17,734 nucleotides of DNA from JAVJPJ01 sp040217295 (GCA_964460185.1 CAYWTM010000073.1:1-17734); one strand, 5' to 3'; positions 1 through 7,155 are shown, counted from the first letter of the stretch. Notes: generated from the sequence alone by a model not told the origin. Translations and numbers: made by a program.

Positions 1-309
1 CTGACCCTGCGGCTGCATCAGGAATTGCCCTATCAGCTGACCGTCGAGACCGAGAACTGGGAAGAGCGCAAGGACGGCTCGGCCCGGATCGACCAGATCA
101 TCTATGTCACCCGCGACGGGCACAAGGGTATCTTGCTTGGCCACAAGGGCGAGACGGTGAAGGCAGTGTCGAAGGCGGCGCGCGAAGAGCTGGAGGCGTT
201 TCTGGGCCGGCGCGTGCATCTGTTCGTGCAGGTCAAGGTGCGTCCGGGCTGGCTGGATGAGGCCGAACGGTATTCGGAGATGGGCCTGGATTTCAAGGAT
301 GGCGCCTGA
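1..309 (+). CDS. era: GTPase Era, C-terminal part (5' end outside window)
   Basis: This is the last 102 codons of Era, the essential GTPase that binds the 3' end of 16S rRNA and assists 30S subunit maturation. The frame is open from base 1 and ends at TGA 307-309, so the GTPase domain lies upstream of the window. What remains is the C-terminal type II KH domain. It shows the family pattern of a Y-V-T-R-D strand, then G-I-L-L-G-H-K-G-E-T-V-K with the RNA-binding GxxG loop (GHKG), then an acidic helix and the strand V-H-L-F-V-Q-V-K-V-R-P-G-W. Era proteins typically end a short way after this, as here. A DUF1491 gene follows 42 bp downstream on the same strand. The assignment is secure despite truncation by the window edge. 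Confidence 0.95.
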   Translation: MTLRLHQELPYQLTVETENWEERKDGSARIDQIIYVTRDGHKGILLGHKGETVKAVSKAAREELEAFLGRRVHLFVQVKVRPGWLDEAERYSEMGLDFKDGA

Positions 310-351
310 GCGGCCCCGGCGCCATCGAGGCTTGGGAAAGCTGAGGATCAC

Positions 352-693
352 GTGACCAGGCTGACTGCGGATTTCTGGGTTCAGGCCTACCTGACGCGGC
401 TCAGGCTGGCGGATATTCCGGCCTTCGTCGTGGCGCGCGGCGATGCGACGGCGGGTGCGGTGCTGGTGAAGTCCAACACGCTGGACGGCCGGGCCGTGTC
501 CTATCAGCGGCGCACGGACCTGTCGAGCGGCGCATCGGCATGGATGGTTCTGGAAGACGGGCCCGAGGCGGATGTCGACGCGGCCATCGCAAGGCAGCGG
601 TCCTTTGACCCGGATCTTTGGGTGATCGAGGTGGAAGACCGCGCTGGCCGGACCTTGCTGGAGCAGGACGGGCTGGCCGGGGACAGCCCCTAG
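352..693 (+). CDS. DUF1491 family protein
   Basis: A 113-residue soluble protein of unknown function that I place in DUF1491, a small alphaproteobacterial family often found between era and recO. It starts with GTG at 352, and GAGGATCAC just upstream offers a reasonable ribosome site. Visible features are the start L-T-A-D-F-W-V-Q-A-Y-L-T-R-L, a central A-G-A-V-L-V-K strand, and a C-terminal stretch F-D-P-D-L-W-V-I-E-V-E-D-R-A-G-R-T-L-L. There is no signal peptide, membrane segment or cysteine motif. Position and strand suggest co-transcription with era. Its TAG stop overlaps the stop codon of the next, convergent gene. Function is not known; the family call rests on pattern memory and gene context. 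Confidence 0.85.
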   Translation: MTRLTADFWVQAYLTRLRLADIPAFVVARGDATAGAVLVKSNTLDGRAVSYQRRTDLSSGASAWMVLEDGPEADVDAAIARQRSFDPDLWVIEVEDRAGRTLLEQDGLAGDSP

Positions 694-1304
694 CGATCGG
701 CAAAGCGGCCGATCGACACCGCCATGACGCCCGCCAGAAGCACGCATACCATCAAGATCGCCAGGTTGGTCGCGACGGCTGCGGGCGCGGATGTGTTCAG
801 ATCCATGAACGGGTAGGGGTAGATGCCGTCCACCGCCCCGCGCCAAAGCGCATAGGCCGTGTAGATGGATGGCCACAGAACGAAGATCGGCAGGTCGACG
901 AATTCCAGCTCGCGTTTGGGCGCAAAGACAAGCCACCAGGCAAGACACGCCAGCGGCAGCACCGTGTGCAGCCCATGATCGGCCCAGACGCCGAGGCCGG
1001 TGAAGGTCACGAGGCCGGACAGGAGTATGTGATAGACCGCGCCGACCATGATCGTCGAGACGGTCAGCGCCGCCAGCCATGGGGGCGATACCCCTTGCCG
1101 CCGCGTGGCCGCGACCGCGAAGGTCACGATCACGAAGCCCGACGTCAGAATGGTGAAGTAGCGCGCCATGGACAACGCGGTATCGGAATAGGGTTCCTGG
1201 CTGACGGCGTTCAGATGCAGGAATTGCGCCACCACCGAGATGGCCGCCAGACAGGCGATCATGGCGGCGGTACGGCGGGCGGGTCTGGAGAGCGCCGGAA
1301 ACAT
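690..1304 (-). CDS. Pr6Pr (FAR-17a/AIG1-like) family integral membrane protein
   Basis: A 204-residue inner-membrane protein with six hydrophobic segments, at about residues 11-30, 48-66, 77-97, 112-128, 138-155 and 176-197. Between segments 3 and 4 lies W-A-D-H-G-L-H, and between 5 and 6 lies I-Y-P-Y-P-F-M-D. Histidines near a membrane face plus a YPYPF-type loop are typical of the bacterial Pr6Pr family, distantly related to eukaryotic FAR-17a/AIG1 proteins. Eukaryotic members hydrolyse branched fatty-acid esters; no function can be claimed for this one. I chose the ATG at 1304. A TTG at 1340 would add 12 residues, and neither start has a strong ribosome site. The gene is convergent with DUF1491 and divergent from recO, so it is probably its own unit. 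Confidence 0.78.
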   Translation of the reverse strand: MFPALSRPARRTAAMIACLAAISVVAQFLHLNAVSQEPYSDTALSMARYFTILTSGFVIVTFAVAATRRQGVSPPWLAALTVSTIMVGAVYHILLSGLVTFTGLGVWADHGLHTVLPLACLAWWLVFAPKRELEFVDLPIFVLWPSIYTAYALWRGAVDGIYPYPFMDLNTSAPAAVATNLAILMVCVLLAGVMAVSIGRFADR

Positions 1305-1369
1305 GTGGCGGAATCTGCCACGGGTGATGCGCGTGGACAAGCGGCGAGGCGCGCGCTTATGTGAGCGGT

Positions 1370-2092
1370 ATGGATTGGCGAGCGGACGGCATCTTGTTGG
1401 GCGTGCGAAGGCATGGGGAACATGCCGCGATCGCGGACCTGTTTACCGCCGAACGCGGGCGGCATCTGGGCGTCGTGCGCGGCGGTGCATCGCGCAAGAT
1501 GGCGCCTTTGCTGCAGCCTGGCGCGCAGCTGGATGCCGCTTGGCGCGCAAGGCTCGAGGATCATCTGGGCAGCTACACGGTCGAGCTCATCCGGGGGCGC
1601 GCGGCGGACGCGATGGGCGATCGCCTGTCGCTTGCGGGGCTGAACGCGGTTTGCGGGCTCTTGTCGTTTTCACTACCGGAACGCCTGGCCTATCCGGCGC
1701 TTTATGCCCGCAGCCTGGCCCTGCTGGACGGGATCGGGGCGGACCGGTGGGCGTCGGCCTATCTGGGGTGGGAACTGGCCCTGCTTGAGGAAACGGGGTT
1801 TGGCCTTGATTTGAGCCGATGCGCCGTGACGGGGGCCACGCAGAGCCTGGCTTATGTGTCGCCCAAAACGGGCCGCGCCGTGACCGAGGCCGGCGCGGGC
1901 CAGTTCAAGGATCGGCTGCTGCCACTTTCGCCGGCCCTGGCAGGGCTTTCGGACGCGCCGGGCGATATCCTGTCGGGTCTTCGGGTGACCGGGCATTTCC
2001 TGCAAGAGCATCTGGCCCCTGCCCTTGGATCCAGACCCCTGCCCGCCGCGCGCGGCAGGCTGGTGGACCTTCTGGAACGCCGGTCCCCCTGA
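1370..2092 (+). CDS. recO: DNA repair protein RecO
   Basis: RecO works with RecR (and RecF) to load RecA onto SSB-coated single-stranded DNA during recombinational gap repair. The 240-residue length matches the family. The N-terminal OB-fold begins M-D-W-R-A-D-G-I-L-L-G-V-R-R-H-G-E and continues with F-T-A-E-R-G-R-H-L-G-V-V-R-G-G. A helical region holds the family-like L-G-W-E-L-A-L-L-E-E-T-G-F-G-L-D-L. Only one cysteine (R-C-A-V-T-G) remains at the position of the zinc cluster found in some RecO proteins. I chose ATG 1370 because RecO normally begins directly with this W-x-x-x-G-I-L-L segment. A GTG nine bases upstream (1361) would add three residues. It ends near the convergent thpR. Confidence 0.92.
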   Translation: MDWRADGILLGVRRHGEHAAIADLFTAERGRHLGVVRGGASRKMAPLLQPGAQLDAAWRARLEDHLGSYTVELIRGRAADAMGDRLSLAGLNAVCGLLSFSLPERLAYPALYARSLALLDGIGADRWASAYLGWELALLEETGFGLDLSRCAVTGATQSLAYVSPKTGRAVTEAGAGQFKDRLLPLSPALAGLSDAPGDILSGLRVTGHFLQEHLAPALGSRPLPAARGRLVDLLERRSP

Positions 2093-2117
2093 GGGCTGGC
2101 GCACTGCCAGTCAGCCC
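2093..2117. terminator. Hairpin between convergent recO and thpR
   Basis: In the 28 bp between the recO stop and the thpR stop, GGGCTG (2093-2098) can pair with CAGCCC (2112-2117). Alternatively CTGGC (2096-2100) can pair with GCCAG (2106-2110) around a five-base loop. There is no T run on either side, so this is only a candidate bidirectional transcription end or 3' stabilising stem. Confidence 0.4.
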
Positions 2118-2120
2118 CCA

Positions 2121-2657
2121 TCAGCCCAGAGCGTAGTCGGCCAGGATCGTGTGCTGCGCCCCGCGCGGGCCCAATCGGGATTGGTACAAGGCAAGCCGGG
2201 TCGCCGTGAAACCGGGAATGTCGGGGCGCAAGCCCAGTGTCGTGGCAAGCCTGTCGCGCGCCGGCCCCTTGGGCTGCCGGTTGGCCCGCATCAGCGTCAC
2301 ATGGGGGCGGAACCTGCGACGGGGCAGGTCGGCGCCCGCAGCCCGCGCGATCCGGGTCACCTTGGCCTGCAGGTGCACCAGCGTGTCATCGGCCAGAACC
2401 TCGGCAAAGACCAACCCCTGTTCCATCTCGGCAAAGGTTCCAAGACCACCGAAGGAGATGCGCGGCGCGGCCAGGCGGGTAGAGGACAAAACGACGTCGA
2501 TTTCTTCGAGCACCGCGTCGGGCACATCCCCCAGAAAGGCCAGCGTCAGGTGCAGGTTTTCTTCCGGCACCGGGCGGCCTGTGGGCAGGGTGCCCTGCGC
2601 GCGCAACAGGGCCGCACGGACGGGATCGGGCAGGGTAAGGGCAAGAAAGCTGCGCAT
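2121..2657 (-). CDS. thpR: RNA 2',3'-cyclic phosphodiesterase (2H family)
   Basis: A 178-residue protein of the 2H phosphoesterase family, formerly called 2'-5' RNA ligase (LigT/ThpR). Family members open 2',3'-cyclic phosphate ends of RNA and can join tRNA halves. Both catalytic HxTx motifs are present: H-L-T-L at residues 36-39 and H-V-T-L at 119-122. They sit in the expected contexts E-E-N-L-H-L-T-L-A-F-L-G and R-F-R-P-H-V-T-L-M-R. The N-terminus M-R-S-F-L-A-L also fits the family, and length is normal. The start ATG at 2657 has AAGG about eight bases upstream. Its reductase neighbour on the same strand stops 18 bp upstream, so the two are probably co-transcribed, though no functional link is obvious. 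Confidence 0.9.
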   Translation of the reverse strand: MRSFLALTLPDPVRAALLRAQGTLPTGRPVPEENLHLTLAFLGDVPDAVLEEIDVVLSSTRLAAPRISFGGLGTFAEMEQGLVFAEVLADDTLVHLQAKVTRIARAAGADLPRRRFRPHVTLMRANRQPKGPARDRLATTLGLRPDIPGFTATRLALYQSRLGPRGAQHTILADYALG

Positions 2658-2675
2658 AGGACCTTGGGGATCGGA

Positions 2676-3683
2676 TCACCTTTGGGACATCACGGCCGAC
2701 GCGGCACGGTCAATAGCCTCAAGCGGCGCGGTGAAGGTAATGCCAAGTATATCGCGCGCCCGGCTGTTGTCGAAATGCGGGGTGCGACCGATGGCGGGCA
2801 GAACGGTCTTGATCGACGGATCGAACAGGGACAGCACGCGCAGCATGAATTTCGGTGCGATCCTGGTGGCGATCTTGCGATCCGGAAACCGGGCCGCCAG
2901 ATGCTGTGCGATGCGCGGCATGGTCATGGTGCCGTTTGAGCCTATGAAACGTTTCCCGATGGCCTCGTCCCTGTCCATGGCGGCGATATGCATGGCAGAG
3001 ATGTCGGCCACATCGACGACGCCGAACCCGATATCGGGCATCATCGGATCCTTGCCGCCAAGGATGCGTTCGATCAGGGACAGCGACGTTCCATAATGCT
3101 GATCCAGCGGCATCCCCAGAACCAGCGCCGGGTTGATGGTGGTGAGCTTCATCTCGGGATGGGCCTCGACGAAATCCCAGGCGGCCCGTTCCGCCAGCGT
3201 CTTGGATTTGTAATAGGCGCTTGATTTGGGGTGGGTGGTGTCGGACCAGTCAGCCTCGGTATAGGGGCCGGCCTTGTCCTTGGCCTCGATCGCGACAACC
3301 GATGAGGTCAGGATCACCCTCGTGACACCGGCGGATTGCGCGGCTTGCAAGGCGCGCAACGTGCCGTCCACCGCGGGGCGGATGATCTGGTCTTCATCGC
3401 TCGGCTGCGTCATCGGGAACGGCGAAGCCGTATGCATCAGCACATCGACACCCGCCATGGCATCGGACCAGCCGCCATCCTGCGTCAGGTCCAGCACCAC
3501 GAAACCGAGCCGGTCCAGAACCGCGGGATCGTCAAGAAGCGGCCGGATCGCGGCACGCACTTCGTCGGCGCGGCCATCCGAACGCACGGAGCCGCGCACA
3601 GTGTGTCCTGCATTGAGAAGATCAAGCGCGATGCGCTTGGCGATAAAGCCGCTGATTCCGGTCAACAAGACGGTCTTGGGCAT
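2676..3683 (-). CDS. NAD(P)-dependent epimerase/dehydratase (dihydroflavonol-4-reductase-like extended SDR)
   Basis: A 335-residue cytosolic oxidoreductase of the extended short-chain dehydrogenase superfamily, close in layout to dihydroflavonol-4-reductase and related aldehyde/ketone reductases. The Rossmann nucleotide-binding motif T-G-I-S-G-F-I-A is at residues 8-15. An L-T-S-S segment at 125-128 supplies the catalytic serine, and Y157-x-x-x-K161 (in S-A-Y-Y-K-S-K) is the active-site pair. R31 and R34, after the second strand, would suit NADP(H), but this is inference. The substrate cannot be read from sequence. The start ATG at 3683 follows AGGGGGAG. An inverted repeat 24 bp upstream of the start codon looks like a repressor operator, so expression is probably inducible. 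thpR follows 18 bp downstream. Confidence 0.85.
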   Translation of the reverse strand: MPKTVLLTGISGFIAKRIALDLLNAGHTVRGSVRSDGRADEVRAAIRPLLDDPAVLDRLGFVVLDLTQDGGWSDAMAGVDVLMHTASPFPMTQPSDEDQIIRPAVDGTLRALQAAQSAGVTRVILTSSVVAIEAKDKAGPYTEADWSDTTHPKSSAYYKSKTLAERAAWDFVEAHPEMKLTTINPALVLGMPLDQHYGTSLSLIERILGGKDPMMPDIGFGVVDVADISAMHIAAMDRDEAIGKRFIGSNGTMTMPRIAQHLAARFPDRKIATRIAPKFMLRVLSLFDPSIKTVLPAIGRTPHFDNSRARDILGITFTAPLEAIDRAASAVMSQR

Positions 3684-3706
3684 GTCGGGTGCTCCCCCTG
3701 GACAAT

Positions 3707-3727
3707 AAAGTAAGTGTCGCTAACTTT
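3707..3727. promoter_or_regulatory. Near-palindromic operator candidate upstream of the SDR reductase
   Basis: The arms AAAGTAAG (3707-3714) and CTAACTTT (3720-3727) are inverted repeats matching at 7 of 8 positions around a 5-bp spacer. The site lies 24 bp upstream of the reductase start codon, just above its ribosome site, in an AT-rich patch. Size and spacing resemble TetR-family operators. No regulator gene of that type is in the window. Confidence 0.5.
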
Positions 3728-3750
3728 AAGGCGGAAGCCGCAAACGTCAA

Positions 3751-3776
3751 GCCCGGCCCTGATGACAGGGCCGGGC
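3751..3776 (-). terminator. Terminator hairpin downstream of mcd
   Basis: A perfect 10-bp GC-rich stem, GCCCGGCCCT (3751-3760) with AGGGCCGGGC (3767-3776), encloses a six-base loop. It lies 28 bp past the mcd stop codon, and on the minus strand is followed by TTGACGTTTG, only a weak T run. It also separates mcd from the promoter of the reductase, which is transcribed the same way. Confidence 0.6.
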
Positions 3777-3803
3777 GTGCTCTAGAGACCTGAAGCGGAT
3801 GGA

Positions 3804-5489
3804 TCAGCCCAGCAAACGCCGCGCGATGACCTGCGCCTGAATTTCGGCAGCACCCTCGAAAATGTTCAGGATGCGTGCGTCACACAAGATTCGGCTGATC
3901 TTGTATTCCAGCGCGAACCCGTTGCCGCCGTGGATCTGCAGCGCGTTGTCCGCTGCCGCCCAGGCGACCCGCGCACCCAACAGCTTGGCCATGCCGGCCT
4001 CCAGGTCGCAGCGGCGATCGTTGTCCTTTTCGCGGGCAGAGAAATAGGTCAGCTGGCGCGCCACCATGATTTCCACGGCCATCATCGCCAGTTTCGACGC
4101 CACGCGGGGGAATTCCACCAGCGATTTGCCGAACTGTTTGCGATCCTCGGCATATTTCATGCCTTCGTCCATCGCGGCCTGCGCCACACCGATGGCCCGC
4201 GCCGCCGTCTGGATGCGGGCCGATTCAAAGGTCTGCATCAGCTGCTTGAAGCCCTGCCCTTCGACCCCACCCAACAGGTTGTCAGCGTCGACCTTGAAAT
4301 CGTCGAAATTGACCGTGTATTCCTTCATGCCGCGATACCCGAGCACCTCGATCTCGCCCCCGGAAATACCGGGATCCTGCCAGGGGGCGTCATCGGTGCC
4401 GGGCGTCTTTTCCGCAAGGAACATGGACAGCCCCTTGTAGTCTGTCGTGTCGGGAATCGTGCGGGCCAGCACCGTCATGACATGGGCGCGCGCGGCGTGG
4501 GTGATCCAGGTCTTGTTGCCGTTCAGCACCCAATCGCCTGCGTCATCCTGCACCGCGCGCGTGCGCAGCGCGCCCAGGTCGGACCCGGTATTGGGTTCGG
4601 TGAACACCGCCGTGGGCAGCGTTTCACCCGATGCGATGCTTGGCAGCCATTTCTGCTTTTGCGCATCGGTGCCGCCGGCGATGATCAGTTCGGCCGCGAT
4701 CTCGGACCGGGTCCCGAGGGAGCCCACACCGATATAGCCGCGGCTCAATTCCTCGGACACGACGCACATGGATGCCTTGGACAGACCGAAGCCGCCGAAT
4801 TCCTCGGGGATGGTCAGGCCGAAAACGCCCATCTCTGCCAGGTCCCCGACCACCTCCATCGGGATCAGTTGATCGTTCAGGTGCCATTCATGGGCAAAGG
4901 GTTCGACCTTATCCACGGCATAGCGGCGGAACTGTTCGCGGATCATCTCGAGCTCGTCGTCGAGACCGGAGATCCCCACGGTGATTTCCGCCGAGCGTTC
5001 ACGCATGAGCGCAACCAGCCGCAGGCGCGCAGCCTGGGTGTTGCCCGACTGGGTCAACGTCATGACCGCGGGCGCCATCAGGGCGCGCTGGTCTTCCTGG
5101 CCAAGGCCCAGATCCTGGGGGCGGACAATCTCGCCCTGGTTCATCTGGATGCCGCCGTAAAGCTGCCAGAGGTATTCCCCGAACGAGATCTGCAAGATCA
5201 ATTGCTCGACCTCGCCGAACCTGCCCTCGGACTCGAGCTTTTCGGCCCATCCATGCATCTGCCGCAACGATTCCACATAGGTCGCAACCCAGGCCAGCCC
5301 GTGAACCGCCGTCTGGTTGGCCTCGAGCGCTGCGGCCGAAACCCGGCCGCCGTCGCTGACCAGGTCGCGCACTCGCTGCGTGGCTGCCGACAACAGCGTT
5401 TCGGCGGGGGCCACGGCAGCACCCGTCAGCGCCAGAAGGTCCGGCAACAGGGTCGGGTTTGTCTGGATCGGCTGTCCATCATCGGGCAT
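3804..5489 (-). CDS. mcd: Acyl-CoA dehydrogenase, probable (2S)-methylsuccinyl-CoA dehydrogenase
   Basis: A 561-residue flavoprotein that probably oxidises (2S)-methylsuccinyl-CoA to mesaconyl-CoA in the ethylmalonyl-CoA pathway, passing electrons to ETF. Residues 1 to about 170 form an extra helical domain absent from ordinary acyl-CoA dehydrogenases, which are near 380-400 residues. Mcd is known for such an extension. The core (about 175-561) shows F-T-E-P-N-T-G-S-D-L-G (296-306), N-G-N-K-T-W-I-T (323-330), Q-I-H-G-G-N-G-F (518-525) and N-I-F-E-G-A-A-E-I-Q (542-551). E545 sits at the usual catalytic-base position. The start ATG at 5489 follows AGGAG; the frame is open further upstream, but the family length fits this start. 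The etfA and etfB genes for its electron acceptor lie at the far end of the window. Another long-form acyl-CoA dehydrogenase is the main alternative. Confidence 0.82.
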   Translation of the reverse strand: MPDDGQPIQTNPTLLPDLLALTGAAVAPAETLLSAATQRVRDLVSDGGRVSAAALEANQTAVHGLAWVATYVESLRQMHGWAEKLESEGRFGEVEQLILQISFGEYLWQLYGGIQMNQGEIVRPQDLGLGQEDQRALMAPAVMTLTQSGNTQAARLRLVALMRERSAEITVGISGLDDELEMIREQFRRYAVDKVEPFAHEWHLNDQLIPMEVVGDLAEMGVFGLTIPEEFGGFGLSKASMCVVSEELSRGYIGVGSLGTRSEIAAELIIAGGTDAQKQKWLPSIASGETLPTAVFTEPNTGSDLGALRTRAVQDDAGDWVLNGNKTWITHAARAHVMTVLARTIPDTTDYKGLSMFLAEKTPGTDDAPWQDPGISGGEIEVLGYRGMKEYTVNFDDFKVDADNLLGGVEGQGFKQLMQTFESARIQTAARAIGVAQAAMDEGMKYAEDRKQFGKSLVEFPRVASKLAMMAVEIMVARQLTYFSAREKDNDRRCDLEAGMAKLLGARVAWAAADNALQIHGGNGFALEYKISRILCDARILNIFEGAAEIQAQVIARRLLG

Positions 5490-5673
5490 GGGAACACTCC
5501 TGCTTCTGTACGCGCTTGGGCCATCGGCCCGGTCTAGTGCGATGTAGAGCCTTCGCAGGTGCAGCGCAACAAAAATACCAAGATTTATTCCCAAACGCAC
5601 GAAAATGTCGCGCAACTTTTTGCGGTGCAGCGACCGGACGGCTCATCTAGAAGAGGGAGGCGAAAGGCGGATC
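5490..5673. promoter_or_regulatory. Divergent regulatory region between mcd and the TSUP gene
   Basis: This 184-bp intergenic region must hold both promoters. It has an AT-rich centre (about 5569-5592). CGCAAC occurs at 5565-5570 and again at 5611-5616, and the second copy faces TTGCG (5620-5624) to form a 5-bp inverted repeat with a 4-bp spacer. The octamer TCGCGCAA at 5608-5615 recurs upstream of pckA at 8873-8880. I could not assign convincing -35/-10 boxes. A regulator binding these elements is inference. Confidence 0.4.
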
Positions 5674-6447
5674 ATGCTGCAAGAAACTCTTCAATTGATG
5701 CCCCTCTGGGCTTTCGTCGCGGCCTGCGGCGTCACGCTTGTGGCGGGTTTCGTCAAGGGCGCGATCGGGTTCGCCATGCCACTGGTGATGATCTCGGGCC
5801 TGACGCTGTTTCTCGACCCCCTTCTCGCTGTTGCTGGTGTGGTTCTGCCGATCGTGATGTCGAACCTGTTGCAGGTGCTGCGCTTTTCCCGTGCCGAGAT
5901 CATCCAGGCCTTCCGCGAATACTGGCGTTTCATCCTGATCGTCTGCGTGATGATCTTGATCGTCGCGCAGTTCATCACCGTGATCCCGACGCAGGTGTTT
6001 TACCTCATCATCGGGATTCCCGTGGTGATCCTGTCACTGATCCAGTTGGTTGGCGTCCGGTTCAGCATCCCGCCCCGATACCGCAGGGCGGCGGAATGGG
6101 GCGTGGGGCTTTTTACCGGGTCCCTCGGCGGGCTGACGGGCACGTGGGGTCCGCCAACCGTGCTGTACCTGATCGCGCTGGACACACCGAAGGCCAAGCT
6201 GATCCTCGTGCAAGGCGTGGTCTATAGCCTGGGGGCCGTCAGCCTGCTGGCGGGGCACCTGCAATCGGGCGTCCTGAACCTGGTGACAGCCCCGTTTTCC
6301 GCGGCGCTGCTGATCCCCGGTTTCATCGGGATGCGGATGGGGTTCTGGATGTTGGATCGCCTGAACCCCGACATGTTCCGCAAGGTGACGCTGATCGTCC
6401 TGGTGATCACCGGGGCCAATCTGGTGCGCCGCGGGCTGATGGGCTGA
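5674..6447 (+). CDS. Sulfite exporter TauE/SafE (TSUP) family permease
   Basis: A 257-residue polytopic inner-membrane protein of the TSUP family, whose members move sulfite, sulfoacetate or other small organic anions. The family's two-fold repeat is visible. Repeat one has V-A-G-F-V-K-G-A-I-G-F-A-M-P-L-V (residues 23-38) and repeat two has F-T-G-S-L-G-G-L-T-G-T-W-G-P-P-T-V (147-163). Hydrophobic spans cover roughly 11-28, 33-48, 50-70, 84-104, 108-127, 143-168, 178-196, 202-224 and 238-250. I chose ATG 5674, which follows GAGGGAGG and AAGGCGG; the frame stays open upstream without an equally good signal. It is divergent from mcd, which raises but does not show a link to organic-acid or acyl-CoA metabolism. 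Substrate unknown. Confidence 0.85.
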   Translation: MLQETLQLMPLWAFVAACGVTLVAGFVKGAIGFAMPLVMISGLTLFLDPLLAVAGVVLPIVMSNLLQVLRFSRAEIIQAFREYWRFILIVCVMILIVAQFITVIPTQVFYLIIGIPVVILSLIQLVGVRFSIPPRYRRAAEWGVGLFTGSLGGLTGTWGPPTVLYLIALDTPKAKLILVQGVVYSLGAVSLLAGHLQSGVLNLVTAPFSAALLIPGFIGMRMGFWMLDRLNPDMFRKVTLIVLVITGANLVRRGLMG

Positions 6448-6497
6448 GACGTTTGGTTCCTGGGGCAATGCCGCGCGCCGGGACCCCGATTGCCCAT

Positions 6498-7049
6498 CTA
6501 GGACAGAAAGGCGCCCTCGCACGATCCGGCCAGGTCCGGCGCCAGCGCGGGGGGCACGACGTCGAAGGTGACGCGGAAAACCACCTCTCCGTCATGGACG
6601 GCTTCGAACGTCCATGCCCCGACAACCAGCTCCGATGGCTGTTCGAAACTGAAACCGATCAGACCTGGGCTGATCCCGTCGACCGCGCTTTGCCAGGTTT
6701 CCACCTCGATCCCGCTATCGGGATAGGGCGGGTGGGTCAGTGTGATCGACAGGGGATCATGGATCAGACCGTCCTTCAGCTCGACCAGCAGTCCAAACCC
6801 GATCCCCAGCCGTGCCGGAACGCGCGTCGTGATGGCGCGCATCTCGGGCAGGTCAGAGACCAGATTGACCACGCCGGCCGCTGTTCCGGGGGCCTCTTCC
6901 AGGTCGATGGGCGCCTCGGCGCAATAGATCCCGTAGATCAGGGTCTCGACCCCCTGCCCCTGCAGCACGTCCGTATTGGCATCCTGCCCCAGGACAGGGC
7001 CCAGAGGCAGGAACGCACACAAAAGGGTGGCGCGCAGGATCGGGGGCAT
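6498..7049 (-). CDS. DUF3859 domain-containing secreted protein
   Basis: A 183-residue protein that appears to be exported. Residues 1-21 are a Sec-type signal peptide: a short N-region with R6, a hydrophobic core A-T-L-L-C-A-F-L-P-L, and likely cleavage after P-V-L-G. The mature part is rich in beta strands, with G-I-G-F-G-L-L-V-E-L-K in the middle and G-A-W-T-F-E-A-V-H-D-G-E-V-V-F-R-V-T-F-D-V near the end. This matches DUF3859, a family with an immunoglobulin-like fold and no assigned role. Periplasmic location is inferred. It lies downstream of pckA on the same strand, but a strong hairpin lies between them, so it probably has its own promoter. No clear ribosome site precedes ATG 7049. Confidence 0.75.
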   Translation of the reverse strand: MPPILRATLLCAFLPLGPVLGQDANTDVLQGQGVETLIYGIYCAEAPIDLEEAPGTAAGVVNLVSDLPEMRAITTRVPARLGIGFGLLVELKDGLIHDPLSITLTHPPYPDSGIEVETWQSAVDGISPGLIGFSFEQPSELVVGAWTFEAVHDGEVVFRVTFDVVPPALAPDLAGSCEGAFLS

Positions 7050-7110
7050 GGCGGTGGCTCACGTCATGGGGACTATGCCATTTACATAGGCCTGTCTGAC
7101 CAGCACGCAA

Positions 7111-7138
7111 CGCCGCCGGGCCAACGGACCCGGCCGGC
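7111..7138 (-). terminator. GC-rich hairpin downstream of pckA
   Basis: On the plus strand CGCCG-CCGGG (7111-7120) can pair with CCCGG-CCGGCG (7129-7138), with a small bulge and a loop around CCAACGGA. It lies 18 bp past the pckA stop codon. On the minus strand it is followed by TTGCGTGC, with no real T run, so termination strength is uncertain. Confidence 0.5.
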
Positions 7139-7155
7139 GCACCCGATCAATCAGG

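Noticed and set aside
3930..5537. Long open frame (about 535 codons) antisense to mcd on the plus strand
   Set aside because: It mirrors the codon pattern of a GC-rich gene. Its translation is low in complexity, rich in His, Gly, Arg and Gln with no family motif, while the opposite strand has every acyl-CoA dehydrogenase motif.
6463..6495. GGGCAAT and ATTGCCC inverted repeat between the TSUP and DUF3859 genes
   Set aside because: The 7-bp stem encloses a 19-base loop and has no T run, so it is a weak terminator candidate and not listed as a feature.
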